NCBI GenBank assembly: GCA_937920515.1
Contig: CALEUG010000029.1
Location: forward strand, 1 to 42,527
From: an uncultured bacterium
GTDB lineage: Bacteria > Acidobacteriota > Aminicenantia > Aminicenantales > Saccharicenantaceae
Direction: 5' to 3'
Length of the DNA: 42,527 nucleotides
Part shown: positions 23,326-32,434 of the stretch, in pieces
How the letters are laid out: every line of letters begins with the position of its first letter
How positions within the stretch are numbered: the stretch's first letter is position 1
The notes under the pieces: model-generated
Seen by the model: the letters and a program-made list of their open reading frames with translations, nothing else
What the model was told of the DNA's origin: nothing
Database searches by the model: none
Program-made: the position numbers and the translations under genes

Positions 23326-24363
23326 ATGATGAAAGCAGTCTTATTAACCGGACCAGGGCAGGCTCAATTCCAGGAAAAACCCGACCCTGAGCTTCCCGGT
23401 GGAGACCGGGTTCTGCTCAGAACCAGGGTGGCCGGTATCTGCGGCAGCGACCTTCATTATTTTATTTCTGATTCGGTTGGCGGGGAAAAAGTCCCCTACC
23501 CGTTTGTGGCCGGCCACGAATGCTCGGCCGAAGTCGTTCAGGTTGGCCCGGAGGTTAAGGTTTTCAGACCCGGCGACCTGGTAGCGGTTGAGCCGTCCAT
23601 TTCCTGCGGAGTCTGCGACCAGTGCCTGGCCGGAAGGTTCAACACCTGCCGGAAAATAAAATTCCTGGGTCACCCGGGAGAGCTGGACGGCTGCTTCGCC
23701 GAATATTTCTTGATGCCGGCCGGTAATTTAATCAAGCTGGATGCCTCCCTGACCCTGGAAGAAGCCATGCTGGCCGAACCGCTTTCCATCGCCCTGCATG
23801 CCTTAAACCTGGCTGCGCCCGGCAGCGGGGACAAAGTGGCCGTCCTGGGCACCGGTCCCATCGGCCTGTCGTTGATACTACTTCTCCGGCGACAGGGACT
23901 GAGTTCTATCTTTGCCACCGACCGCTCGGAAGCCAGGGTCAAGGCCGCCCTCCGGGCCGGGGCCGCCTGGGCGGCCAGCGTCGAGCAGGAAGACATCGTT
24001 CAGGAAATTACTTCCCGGCAGCCGCTCGGACTCGACCTGGTGTTCGAGGTCAGCGGCGACCAGGAGGCCATAGACCAATCAGTGGCCCTGGTCAAGCCGG
24101 GCGGGCGGATAATCCAGGTTGGTATTCCAGTCCCTGAAAGGATTTCTTACCAGATAGCCCGCCTGCGCCGCAAAGAAGTCACCATCATCAACCATAGGCG
24201 GCAGAACCGGTGCCTGGAGCCAGCGCTTGAGATGATAAAGAACAGGGAGGTGGAGGTGGGCTGGTTGCTGACCCATCGCTTCCCGCCAGAAGAAGCCCAG
24301 CAGGCTTTTACCACCGCGGCCGACCGGCTGGACGGGGTCCTCAAAGCCGCTTTCGTTTTTTGA
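23326..24363 (+). CDS. zinc-dependent alcohol (polyol) dehydrogenase
   Basis: A 345-residue medium-chain dehydrogenase. Catalytic zinc ligands are Cys39 (GICGSDLH) and His64-Glu65 (VAGHECSAEV). Cys94, Cys97, Cys100 and Cys108 form the structural zinc site. The nucleotide-binding motif GTGPIGL is followed by an acidic residue at the end of the second strand (ATDRSEA), which favours NAD. Overall it resembles sorbitol, idonate or threonine-type dehydrogenases acting on polyols or sugar acids; the exact substrate is uncertain. ATG ATG give two starts; GGAG spacing slightly favours the second. It is monocistronic. Confidence 0.9.
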   Translation: MMKAVLLTGPGQAQFQEKPDPELPGGDRVLLRTRVAGICGSDLHYFISDSVGGEKVPYPFVAGHECSAEVVQVGPEVKVFRPGDLVAVEPSISCGVCDQCLAGRFNTCRKIKFLGHPGELDGCFAEYFLMPAGNLIKLDASLTLEEAMLAEPLSIALHALNLAAPGSGDKVAVLGTGPIGLSLILLLRRQGLSSIFATDRSEARVKAALRAGAAWAASVEQEDIVQEITSRQPLGLDLVFEVSGDQEAIDQSVALVKPGGRIIQVGIPVPERISYQIARLRRKEVTIINHRRQNRCLEPALEMIKNREVEVGWLLTHRFPPEEAQQAFTTAADRLDGVLKAAFVF

Positions 24364-24451
24364 TAGATGCTGATGGACCGAATAATACCGGGCCTCCAGC
24401 CTGAACTCAACCCGCCAGGATGAATCAGCCGGGGACTGTATCCAGAGGCAC

Positions 24452-25024
24452 TTAAAAAATAAAGCCCAGCACGGCCGAAGCCCGGGTCCCGCCGATTTTA
24501 AAGTCGACTCCCTCGTAGCTATCGCTGGCCGCGCAATAACTTCCGTTCACACCGATAAGAACAAACTTCTCCCTGAAATAAAGTCCGCCTTCCACCAGAA
24601 AACCAACCTTGTTCCCGCTGACCTTAATTCCCATGGCTTCCTCTTCGTAGGTGGCTGCAGCCACCCCGGCCCCGATAAAGACTTTCAGGTGCCCGGTCAG
24701 GCCTGGAAAGCAGGCCAGTCCCCCGCCGAGAAATTGCTGTTTGGAATGGGCCGGCTCGTTCAGTTCGGGAGTGGTGCCATTTTTGCTGAAGGCAGAAAAC
24801 ATTCCGTAGAGGTAGATATCACTTATGAGCCTGACCCCCAGCTTGAACTCCGGCACCATTATCCTGTTGCCATAGACTTCCTTATAGCCGGAATCGGCAG
24901 GAAACAGGTAACCGTAGCTGAACGACAGCAGGACGGTGTCGGCCCTCAGGTCCGGCGCCGGCAGCCAGAGCAGAACTATGACTGATAAAGTGACTATCAA
25001 GACGCCTTTTCTTTTACTGTTCAT
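24452..25024 (-). CDS. outer-membrane beta-barrel protein
   Basis: A 190-residue protein with a signal peptide (VLIVTLSVIVLLWLPAPDLRA) and a sequence of alternating strands ending in ASAVLGFIF, with a terminal aromatic as in outer-membrane proteins (OmpA/OprF-like small barrels). It starts one base after the M6 protease stop on the same strand, so the two are almost certainly cotranscribed. The role is not known. Confidence 0.8.
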   Translation of the reverse strand: MNSKRKGVLIVTLSVIVLLWLPAPDLRADTVLLSFSYGYLFPADSGYKEVYGNRIMVPEFKLGVRLISDIYLYGMFSAFSKNGTTPELNEPAHSKQQFLGGGLACFPGLTGHLKVFIGAGVAAATYEEEAMGIKVSGNKVGFLVEGGLYFREKFVLIGVNGSYCAASDSYEGVDFKIGGTRASAVLGFIF

Positions 25025-25025
25025 G

Positions 25026-27152
25026 CTATCCCTTCTTGTTTATGGTTTTAAGAATTCTTTCCCTGGTCAAATCCGGGCCGCTCCTCTGCTGGGAGGAAGA
25101 GCTGATGACCCGGCCGTAGCAGTCAAGGGCCTTAATGGTATAGAGGTAGGTCTTATCCACTTCCAGGTATTTATCAATGAATACAACCTGGCCGGCGGAA
25201 AAATCGGATTCACGGAAAATCCGGACAATGTGGGGATTGGCACCGCTACCCGCTTCCTGACGGGTGAGCTGGTAGCTATCGATATTAAACGGCGCAGCCT
25301 TGCTGACCTGAATGGTTATCTGCGAAAAGGCCCGGCGCAGAATCCAGGCTCTTTCAATCTTTCGCTCCACCTGGATACCGAGGTTGATTTCCGGGATGTA
25401 ACCCGTTCCGCTCAGGCTGAGCAGGGCCTGAGGGGTGGACGGGTCGTTGGAATTTATGGCGAAAGTGGCGGTCAGAGGCCCGGTGTTGTAGGCATCGAAC
25501 CGGAAGACAACTTGCCGGCTGCTACCGGCATTGACCGTAAAAGGAAAGGCCGTTGTCCGGCAGGAAAAATCTGCCGCCCCGGAAAGCCGGCTGATGCCGG
25601 TAATGATAAGCGGTCCATCTCCGTCGTTATAAATGGTGAGGGTCAGGTCGGTATAGGTACAGACATTGATCTGGCCGAAGTTAAGGGTCGAGGTGGACAG
25701 GCGCAGCTCGGGGTTGGCTCCGGCATACATCCTGAAACTTATCGGGGTGCCCGAACCATTAATTTCGGTCAGACCCATTCCAGTAGGGCTTCCATCATAT
25801 CGAGAAGTTGCCGGGTAGGTAGAAGGACCCAGTTCCGAGCCGGGCCGGTAAAAATCGCCCGAATCAAAACCCCTGATACCCCGCTCAATCTCATCCAAAC
25901 CGTCAGCCTGAACCAGCCTCAGCAATTTATGTTCGGTATAGGAATTATCATAAAGAAAGTTGGTACCGCTGGAATTAAGCCTGGCGTCCACGTGCCAGAC
26001 GGCCAGGCCCACGTTGCCGCCGTTGATGCTCACCAGACGGGAGTCATTTTTGGTGGCATATCTATTCTGAACCAGGTAGTATTCGTTAAAAATATCCCCG
26101 CTGACTGCGCCGGGAAAGAAAATCAGCGCTTCGGGATAATCACCCGTGGCTCTCAGGCTGAAAACCTGGTTGCCGGCGCTGAAAACTGCCGGAGTTAACC
26201 AGTCCAGGACGAACTTGGAAAAGGCATTGTGGTCGTATCTGTTGCCGTCCATCATGTCAAAACCGCCAACACCACCCTTCGGTCCAACCGAATCGTCGTA
26301 ATCATAATAATCAGGCAGGCCCAGGGCATGCCCGGTTTCGTGGATGGCCACCAGCGGGGTAAACTGGCCGCTGGGGTAATTATAGAGCTCCCATTGCCAG
26401 GAATACCGGCGGAGCCTCTTGCCGTCGAGCACATAGCTGGTATCGTTAAAATACGTCAGGTAGCCCCACCAGAAAGAAGCCCATTCGCCATGAGGGCCGG
26501 TCCAGAAAACCAGGAAATAATCTATGTAACCATCGTTATCGTTATCATACTGAGAAAAATCGTGCCCCTGGCTGTCGTAGTAATTAAGAACTTCTTTAAT
26601 AAGAGTCTGGCGGCCAGAGGTTGTTTCCTGCACCTGGGAGCGTTTGTAGGATGTGGTGTACCAGCCGAGCACGTTCCCCTGAATATCCAGTTGACTGTAG
26701 GAAGACCGCGAATAATAGGCTCTCATGGTTTCGTAAGGATAAGTGGGGTCATACATATCCTCGGGGCCGAAGAGTTTCTGAGCAATGAAATCGGCGCTGG
26801 TAACAGGAGCATAATCCTGGAAGGCAATCAGAATGGCCAGGACCCGGACCTGGCCCCTGGTGGGCATACCCCGCCAGCTTGGAGGCGGAGCCAAAAGCCG
26901 GTCAATCTGCTGAGGGCTTAAGCCCCGGGCTTCCAGGGCCAGGCGTTTTACCCGGTAATTCAGGTGGGCCACCAGTTCCGGGTCCATCCGGTGATTGCCT
27001 ATTTCCCTGGCCGCAGCCACCCGGGCTGCGTAGGTACCATCCTGTTTATACTTTTGAATCTGCTCCCTGGTGGGCGGTTCCAGGGCCCACAGCCCTGCCG
27101 ACAGTAATAGAAGCAAGATCAAAAATAAAAAAACAACCTGTCGTTGATTCAT
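25026..27152 (-). CDS. secreted M6-family metalloprotease
   Basis: A 708-residue secreted zinc protease: signal peptide VVFLFLILLLLLSAGLWA, propeptide-like region to about 90, then a catalytic domain with HETGHALGLPD (His271, Glu272, His275 and Asp281 as the M6 HExxHxxGxxD set) and the typical DNDNDGYIDYFLVFWTGPHG. After the protease domain comes an ASPM/HYDIN-type (choice-of-anchor D) domain (LNFGQINVCTYTDLTLTIYN, near 480-580), then a beta-sandwich end. The best start is ATG 27152 with GGAGG about nine bases upstream. It is followed directly by an outer-membrane barrel gene. Members of this family degrade host or matrix proteins; here it may feed on extracellular protein. Confidence 0.92.
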   Translation of the reverse strand: MNQRQVVFLFLILLLLLSAGLWALEPPTREQIQKYKQDGTYAARVAAAREIGNHRMDPELVAHLNYRVKRLALEARGLSPQQIDRLLAPPPSWRGMPTRGQVRVLAILIAFQDYAPVTSADFIAQKLFGPEDMYDPTYPYETMRAYYSRSSYSQLDIQGNVLGWYTTSYKRSQVQETTSGRQTLIKEVLNYYDSQGHDFSQYDNDNDGYIDYFLVFWTGPHGEWASFWWGYLTYFNDTSYVLDGKRLRRYSWQWELYNYPSGQFTPLVAIHETGHALGLPDYYDYDDSVGPKGGVGGFDMMDGNRYDHNAFSKFVLDWLTPAVFSAGNQVFSLRATGDYPEALIFFPGAVSGDIFNEYYLVQNRYATKNDSRLVSINGGNVGLAVWHVDARLNSSGTNFLYDNSYTEHKLLRLVQADGLDEIERGIRGFDSGDFYRPGSELGPSTYPATSRYDGSPTGMGLTEINGSGTPISFRMYAGANPELRLSTSTLNFGQINVCTYTDLTLTIYNDGDGPLIITGISRLSGAADFSCRTTAFPFTVNAGSSRQVVFRFDAYNTGPLTATFAINSNDPSTPQALLSLSGTGYIPEINLGIQVERKIERAWILRRAFSQITIQVSKAAPFNIDSYQLTRQEAGSGANPHIVRIFRESDFSAGQVVFIDKYLEVDKTYLYTIKALDCYGRVISSSSQQRSGPDLTRERILKTINKKG

Positions 27153-27200
27153 CGCGGGTTTCCTCCCCTCTTCACTTTTCTGAAACCTCAACTCTATTCT

Positions 27201-27228
27201 ATTATCCTGATTGAGTTATGGCTGTCAA
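27201..27228 (-). promoter_or_regulatory. promoter of the M6 protease operon
   Basis: On the minus strand a perfect TTGACA (27228-27223), a 16-bp spacer, then GATAAT (27206-27201), about 50 bases before the gene start. Confidence 0.45.
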
Positions 27229-27502
27229 TCAAAAATTGAACACCGGCCTTAGACCGCCACGAGCTACCGTCCGGAACTCAATTCCCTCACCGGGCTCGCG
27301 GCCATTTTCTCTTCAATTTTACTCTCCGGCCCCTTCGACAGAAATAATCACCTTCATTGGACCGGTAAGCACTTAATCATCAATTTTATTCCAGAAACCC
27401 GGGATGAAAAAATGTTCCCGGAAAACAAACCTTCAAAATTCACAGCCAGATTCCACGCGGCCGGGAAGCCCTCTGGAACTTGCCTCAGGGCCATAATTTT
27501 CT

Positions 27503-27532
27503 TTGTTGATAATCTTCTTATTTGCTTATAAT
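27503..27532 (+). promoter_or_regulatory. promoter of the sodium/solute symporter
   Basis: TTGTTG (27503-27508), 18 bp, then a perfect TATAAT (27527-27532), about 50 bases before the coding start. Confidence 0.45.
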
Positions 27533-27580
27533 ATCCCTGATTGAACGGGCCGGCGAAAAAGCCGGAGCGAGGAGTTTGAG

Positions 27581-29125
27581 ATGCAACTTCACTGGCTGGA
27601 CCTTTCGGTCTTCATTCTCTTTTTCATCGTGGTGGTTTCGGTCAGCATGTACAAGAGCCGCCGGGAGCGGACCGGGACCGATTTCTTCCTGGCCGGGCGG
27701 GGGCTGGTCTGGCCGCTGATCGGTTTTTCGCTGATAGCGGCCAATATTTCCACCGAGCATTTTGTCGGCATGTCCGGCCAGGCCGCAGGTTTGGCCGGCA
27801 TGGCCGTGGCCAGCTACGAGTGGATGGCCGCCATTACCCTGGTAATCGTGGCCCTGTTTTTCCTGCCCAAATTCCTGCGCAGCGGAATTTACACCATCCC
27901 TGAATTCCTGGAATACCGCTACAACCCGGCGGCCCGTGGCCTAATGGCCTTCTACATGATTCTGATGTACATCCTGGTCAGCATCGCGGCCGTGGTCTAC
28001 ACCGGGGCCCTGGCCCTCCACACCATCTTCGACTTCGACCTGGTAAAAGCCGTCTGGCTGATCGGCATCATTGCCGCCGTTTACACCACCTGGGGCGGCC
28101 TCAAGGCCGTGGCCTGGGCTGACCTTTTCCAGGGTTCGGCCCTGATCCTGGGCGGCCTGGTGACCATGGTCCTGGGCTTCAGGGCCGTGGGGGGGATTGG
28201 CGCATTCGTGGCAGCCAACCAGGACAAGCTCCACATGATAATGCCGGCCGACCACCCGGTCATTCCCTGGACAACCCTGGTTATCGGGCTCTGGATTCCT
28301 AATTTCTATTACTGGGGGTTGAATCAGTTTATCACCCAGAGAACTCTGGCCGCCAGGAGCCTGAAGCAGGGTCAGCTGGGAATCATGTTTGCCGCCTTCT
28401 TGAAACTCCTCATACCCTTTATCATTGTCATGCCCGGAATAATTTCCTACCAGCTGTACCGGGAGCAACTTCTGGCCCCTGGACACACCACCGACCAGGC
28501 CTATCCGCTTCTCATCCGCAACCTGGTGGGCCCCGGGATGAGAGGCTTTATCCTGGCCGCCATTGCTGGCGCTGTGATCAGCACCCTCGGCTCCCTCCTG
28601 AACTCGGTCTCCACCATCCTGACCATGGACCTTTATAAACGCCACCTGAAGAAGGATGCCAGTGAGCAAACTCTGGTCAAGATCGGCCGGGTGGCCACAG
28701 TAATTTTTGTGCTGGCCGTCTGCCTGCTGGCCCCCAAACTGGGCGACCCCAGGTTCAAGGGCATCTTTAACTACATCCAGGAATTTCAGGGTTTTGTCTC
28801 GCCTGGCGTCCTGGCCGCTTTTATTTTCGGGCTGTTCATCAAGCGGACGCCCCCCGCGGCCGGGGTCACCGCCCTGGTTCTATCTGTTCCTGTTTATGGC
28901 TTCCTGAAGTGGCAATTCGGGGATATCGCCTTCCTGAACCGCATTGCCATCAACTTTATCGTCCTGGTCATAGTCATGGCCATAATTACCCTGGTCAGAC
29001 CGCTAAAGCAGCCAAAAGAACTGCCGGTCCAGGAAAACTTTGACATGCGTTCCACGCCGGTTCTTAAGTACCTCTGTGCGGCTATCATCATCCTGACCGT
29101 GGTTCTTTACATAATTTTCTGGTGA
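27581..29125 (+). CDS. sodium/solute symporter (SSS/SGLT-like)
   Basis: A 514-residue transporter with about 14 hydrophobic helices. Landmarks of the SSS family are FFLAGRGLVWPLIGFSLIAA, NISTEHFVGMSGQAAGLAG, YTIPEFLEYRYNPAARGL and AAVYTTWGGLKAVAWADLFQ. These carriers couple Na+ to uptake of sugars, myo-inositol or similar. A decayed GH29 alpha-L-fucosidase follows immediately, so the substrate may be a sugar such as fucose or galactose; this is inference from context. GAGGAG lies just before the start. Confidence 0.92.
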   Translation: MQLHWLDLSVFILFFIVVVSVSMYKSRRERTGTDFFLAGRGLVWPLIGFSLIAANISTEHFVGMSGQAAGLAGMAVASYEWMAAITLVIVALFFLPKFLRSGIYTIPEFLEYRYNPAARGLMAFYMILMYILVSIAAVVYTGALALHTIFDFDLVKAVWLIGIIAAVYTTWGGLKAVAWADLFQGSALILGGLVTMVLGFRAVGGIGAFVAANQDKLHMIMPADHPVIPWTTLVIGLWIPNFYYWGLNQFITQRTLAARSLKQGQLGIMFAAFLKLLIPFIIVMPGIISYQLYREQLLAPGHTTDQAYPLLIRNLVGPGMRGFILAAIAGAVISTLGSLLNSVSTILTMDLYKRHLKKDASEQTLVKIGRVATVIFVLAVCLLAPKLGDPRFKGIFNYIQEFQGFVSPGVLAAFIFGLFIKRTPPAAGVTALVLSVPVYGFLKWQFGDIAFLNRIAINFIVLVIVMAIITLVRPLKQPKELPVQENFDMRSTPVLKYLCAAIIILTVVLYIIFW

Positions 29126-29173
29126 TTTCCGGCTGGAGCTGATTGACTCCCGACGGCTGGAAGCAAAATCGCG

Positions 29174-29880
29174 AAGTCAGCCCCGGGCAAGAAAATTATT
29201 TATGTCTGGCTTCTGTCCACAGCCATAGCTCTGTCCGGTTTTCCAGTTTCCGAGGCTAACCCGATTCATCACGTCAACCTGAGCTCCCTTTCAGAAATGT
29301 CCAGGTAATAGAACCGGCCGGCTCGCCGGAGATGGTAATCCGGAAAGCTGCTCGCGTTGTGCCGACCGGACGGCAGATAAAATGGCAGGAAAAGGAAATG
29401 GCCGCCTTTGTCCATTTCGGCCTCAATCCCTTCACCGGTAAGGAACATGGCGACGGGACCGAGAGCCCGTCTGTTTTTCAGCCATCGGTCTTCAAGCCGC
29501 GGCAGTAAGCCCGGATTTTTAAAGAAGCCGGCTTCCGGATGATAATCCTGACCGCCAGGCATCATGACGGCTTCTGCCTCTGGCCAACCGGGACCACTAA
29601 TTATTCGGTTAAATCAAGCCCCTGGCCGGAAGGAAAAGGCGATGTGGTCAGGGAGGTGGCCATGACCTGCCGGGAAGAAGGTCTGGATTCTGGCCTTTAC
29701 CTCTCTCCCCGGGACCGGCACGAAAAAAGCTACGGAATGCCGCGATAAAACGAGTTTTACCGCCAGCAGATCAGGGAATTGCTGACCGATTACGGCCCGA
29801 TAGCCGAGGTCTGGTTCGACGGTTATTGCGGAGAAGGACCGGGCGGCCCTCAGTTATCTTTCCAGAGGCCTGGAACCTGA
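29174..29880 (+). pseudogene. alpha-L-fucosidase (GH29) remnant
   Basis: A signal-peptide-like piece (IIYVWLLSTAIALSGFPVSE, from 29174) ends in TAA near 29312 and is out of frame with the rest. From 29347 to 29880 one frame reads through GH29 landmarks (AAFVHFGLNPFTGKEHGDGT, IILTARHHDGFCLWPTGT, NYSVKSSPWPEGKGDVVREV, LDSGLYLSPRDRHEKSYG, YGPIAEVWFDGYCGEGPGG) but carries TAA at 29506 (where homologues have Trp) and TAA at 29746 (where they have Tyr), then TGA at 29878. The EVWFDG nucleophile region is present. The C-terminal half is missing. The gene is dead but recent, since coding similarity is strong. It follows a sugar-type symporter. Confidence 0.85.
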
Positions 29881-30127
29881 ACCCGATTTCCCGGAAAAGC
29901 ACCCGGACAGCCTGGCCGGTTTGCCGATGAAAGGGGCCTCCCTATCCGAACTTTTCATTTGCCCGCCTGTATGCCGGTCGCCAGGACCTGGAAAGAACGG
30001 TTGACTGCTTTAAAAAAAGGCCAGGCCGGCCGGGTTCAGGGACTGGAAACGGGTTGAGCAGGAACCGGAGTTTGAAAAAATAAAGGACCATCCGGCCCTC
30101 AGGGAATTTCTTAAACAGGACCTGTAA
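29881..30127 (+). pseudogene. C-terminal fragment of a TPR protein
   Basis: Pieces in shifting frames read PNFSFARLYAGRQDLERTVD (about 29946-30005), then after a run of seven A residues near 30012, GFRDWKRVEQEPEFEKIKDH and PALREFLKQDL up to the TAA at 30125. This is the typical end of a TPR protein (DWKRVxxxPxFxxIxDHPxxREFL). Upstream, EPDFPEKHPDSLAG near 29875 may belong to it. At least two frameshifts are needed. It may come from a different gene fused by deletion to the fucosidase remnant. Confidence 0.65.
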
Positions 30128-30199
30128 CCTTTTATCAGGAAACCGGTTTATCATAAGAAGGAAAGATTATTCATTTATTCCGGGGCGTGGCAGAATTTC

Positions 30200-30228
30200 T
30201 TGACAGTCAGCGCCCCCTGGTTTAGCAT
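30200..30228 (+). promoter_or_regulatory. promoter of the GWxTD gene
   Basis: Perfect TTGACA (30200-30205), 17 bp, then TAGCAT (30223-30228), ahead of the gene by about 55 bases. Confidence 0.45.
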
Positions 30229-30285
30229 TTAATTGTTGTTCGGGCAACTAATGGAAAAATGACCAGATTTTCAAAGGGAAAAGAA

Positions 30286-32373
30286 ATGATAAGAAGAACG
30301 GGATTGGTCCTTATTATCCTGATAATGATAATAATATCTGCCGCGGTTTCAGCCGGCCAGAAGCAAGCAGATATCATCAAAAGCTTGAACCCCAAATACC
30401 AGGACTGGCTCAAGCTGGTTAATTACATCATCCTGCCCCAGGAAAAAGATGTTTTCCTGAAACTCAGCAACGACCGGGAAAGGGACCTGTTCATCGAAAC
30501 CTTCTGGAAGATGAGAGATCCGACTCCCGGCACCCCTGAAAACGAGTACAAGGAAGAAATAATCAAGAGATTCAATTACGTGAACAAGACCTTCCGGCGG
30601 GGCTCCACCCGGGAAGGCTGGCAGACGGACATGGGAAAGATCTACATGATCCTCGGCCCACCGGAAAGCATAGAAAGGTTCGAAGGAGTTAACGGCATAG
30701 TTCCCTGCCAGGCCTGGACCTACCACGGCGACCCGGAAAAAGGATTGCCACCGGTCTTCATTTTTATCTTTTTCCAGAGGCACGGCAGCATCGAGTACAG
30801 GCTATACGACCCGCTGATAGACGGGCCGGCCAGTCTCCTGCAGGATAAGCGGGGGCTGGACGGTCTGACCAATGAGGAACTCTTTGATAAAGTCAAGGAG
30901 ATTGCTCCCACCCTGGCCAATACCGCCATCTCCCTGATTCCCGGAGAATTTTCCTACGACTACTCCCCCTCGCCCCGCTATAACCTTATCCTGGCCGATA
31001 TTCTGAATTCGCCCAAGAAAGATATCAACCCCTCCTACGCCACCCACTTCCTGAATTACAAGGGCGTGGTTTCCACCGAGTACCTGACCAATTTCGTCGA
31101 TTCCGAAACCATGGTTGAGGTCCTGCCCGACCCGGCCACCGGTCTCAATTTTATTCATTTTTCAGTGGCCCCCAAGAGCGTTTCGGTGGATTATTACGAA
31201 CCGAGAAGTCAGTACTATGTTCCCTTCCAGATGGATGTCAGCCTGAGGTCCAGAGACAAAATAATATTCCAGTACAACCGCAACATGTCGGTCTATTTTT
31301 CGGAAAGTGACCTGCCCCGGATCAAGGGCAACGGGCTGGCTCTGGAAGACTCCTTCCCGGTGGCTGAGGGTTCTTATCAGCTGACAGTGCTGCTGCGTAA
31401 CCCGGTCTCGAAGGAATTCACCATCCTGGAGAGGCAGCTGGAAGTGGCCGAGGCCGGCACGCAGCCCCGCCTGGCCAATCCGCTCATCGGATACCGGACA
31501 GAAAAATTCGCCCGGAACCAGCATCTGCCTTTCAAGGTGGACGACACCAAGGTCCTGGTGGACCCGAAGAATACCCTTTCCGCCTCCGATATCCTGGCCG
31601 TCAGCATCAACCTTGTCAACCTCACCGAAAGCCTGCGCCAGAACGGCAAAATCAGGCTGGAAATAAGGGGCCTGGGCCAGAACAACCAGCTGTCCAGGAC
31701 TGCAGAAATCAACCTGAACGAAAAGGAATTCAGCCGTGTCAGCAATTACCTGAGGGAGATTCCGGTGCGGGACCTGACTCCGGATTACTACGAACTGAAC
31801 CTCAGCCTGCTGGACGGCGCCGGCAACCTGGTCGATCAGAAAAAAGGCAACTTCATCATCTCGCCGGAGAAAACCATCGGGCACCCGATAGTCCAGGCCA
31901 AGAGTTTTAATCTGGCAAACCTCTTCTACTATCATTATGTGCTGGCCAGCCAGTACGACAAGCTGGAACAGACAGATAAGGCTGCCTATTATTACGAACA
32001 GGCTCTCCGCCAGAACCCGCAGTTCAGGGAAGGGCTCAAAGATTACTGCCAGTTCCTCATCAAGGTCGGTCAGTATGACCGGGTGCTGGAAATGGCCGAA
32101 AGGCTTAAGAGCGACGACAGCCAGGCCTTCGATTATCACCTGTTCCGGGGACTGGCCCTCCTGAGCAAACAGGACACCGGCCGGGCCCTGGATGAGCTGT
32201 TAAAAGCGGTTACCATCTACGACAGCGATACCCGGGCCCTGAACGCCTTAGGCCGCGCCTACATCCAGGCCGGCCAGAAAGAGAAGGCCAGGCGGCCGCT
32301 GGAAGCTTCCCTGCGGCTGAACCCGGACCAGCCCGAGGTCAGAAAGCTGCTCAGCGAACTGGATAGAAGGTAG
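30286..32373 (+). CDS. GWxTD-domain protein with TPR C-terminus
   Basis: An exported protein of about 695 residues. The signal peptide (RTGLVLIILIMIIISAAVSA) fits ATG 30286, which has GGGA six bases upstream; an ATG at 30259 gives nine extra residues and a weaker ribosome site. The GWxTD motif is GWQTD in STREGWQTDMGKIYMILGPP, a domain common in Acidobacteriota, Aminicenantota and related anaerobes, of unknown function. The middle is beta-rich, and the last 150 residues hold TPRs (KAAYYYEQALRQNPQFREGL, ALNALGRAYIQAGQKEKARR). It probably acts in the periplasm. It is convergent with the FadL gene. Confidence 0.88.
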   Translation: MIRRTGLVLIILIMIIISAAVSAGQKQADIIKSLNPKYQDWLKLVNYIILPQEKDVFLKLSNDRERDLFIETFWKMRDPTPGTPENEYKEEIIKRFNYVNKTFRRGSTREGWQTDMGKIYMILGPPESIERFEGVNGIVPCQAWTYHGDPEKGLPPVFIFIFFQRHGSIEYRLYDPLIDGPASLLQDKRGLDGLTNEELFDKVKEIAPTLANTAISLIPGEFSYDYSPSPRYNLILADILNSPKKDINPSYATHFLNYKGVVSTEYLTNFVDSETMVEVLPDPATGLNFIHFSVAPKSVSVDYYEPRSQYYVPFQMDVSLRSRDKIIFQYNRNMSVYFSESDLPRIKGNGLALEDSFPVAEGSYQLTVLLRNPVSKEFTILERQLEVAEAGTQPRLANPLIGYRTEKFARNQHLPFKVDDTKVLVDPKNTLSASDILAVSINLVNLTESLRQNGKIRLEIRGLGQNNQLSRTAEINLNEKEFSRVSNYLREIPVRDLTPDYYELNLSLLDGAGNLVDQKKGNFIISPEKTIGHPIVQAKSFNLANLFYYHYVLASQYDKLEQTDKAAYYYEQALRQNPQFREGLKDYCQFLIKVGQYDRVLEMAERLKSDDSQAFDYHLFRGLALLSKQDTGRALDELLKAVTIYDSDTRALNALGRAYIQAGQKEKARRPLEASLRLNPDQPEVRKLLSELDRR

Positions 32374-32434
32374 AAAAATTAAACCAGGCTTTCCCGGGAC
32401 TGGCTCAACATCGCTGGCCTGAGCCGGTTATTAC

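Larger units (their letters stand above)
27153..27580. other. intergenic region with divergent promoters
   Basis: No gene seen. It carries a minus-strand promoter for the M6 gene (27201-27228), a plus-strand promoter for the symporter (27503-27532) and a small CCGGC-GAAAAA-GCCGG hairpin at about 27549-27564 in the symporter leader. Confidence 0.5.

Noticed and set aside
24936-26198. 420-codon plus-strand frame opposite the M6 protease
   Set aside because: Antisense to a well-supported protease with an HExxH motif; composition shows a shadow.
29506-29748. Stop-codon reassignment as an explanation for TAA in the fucosidase
   Set aside because: Many other genes in the window end properly at TAA, and the gene also has a frameshift and is truncated, so decay is simpler.
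32402-32425. Bidirectional terminator between GWxTD and FadL genes
   Set aside because: Six-bp stem with a 12-base loop and no T-run; too weak to list.
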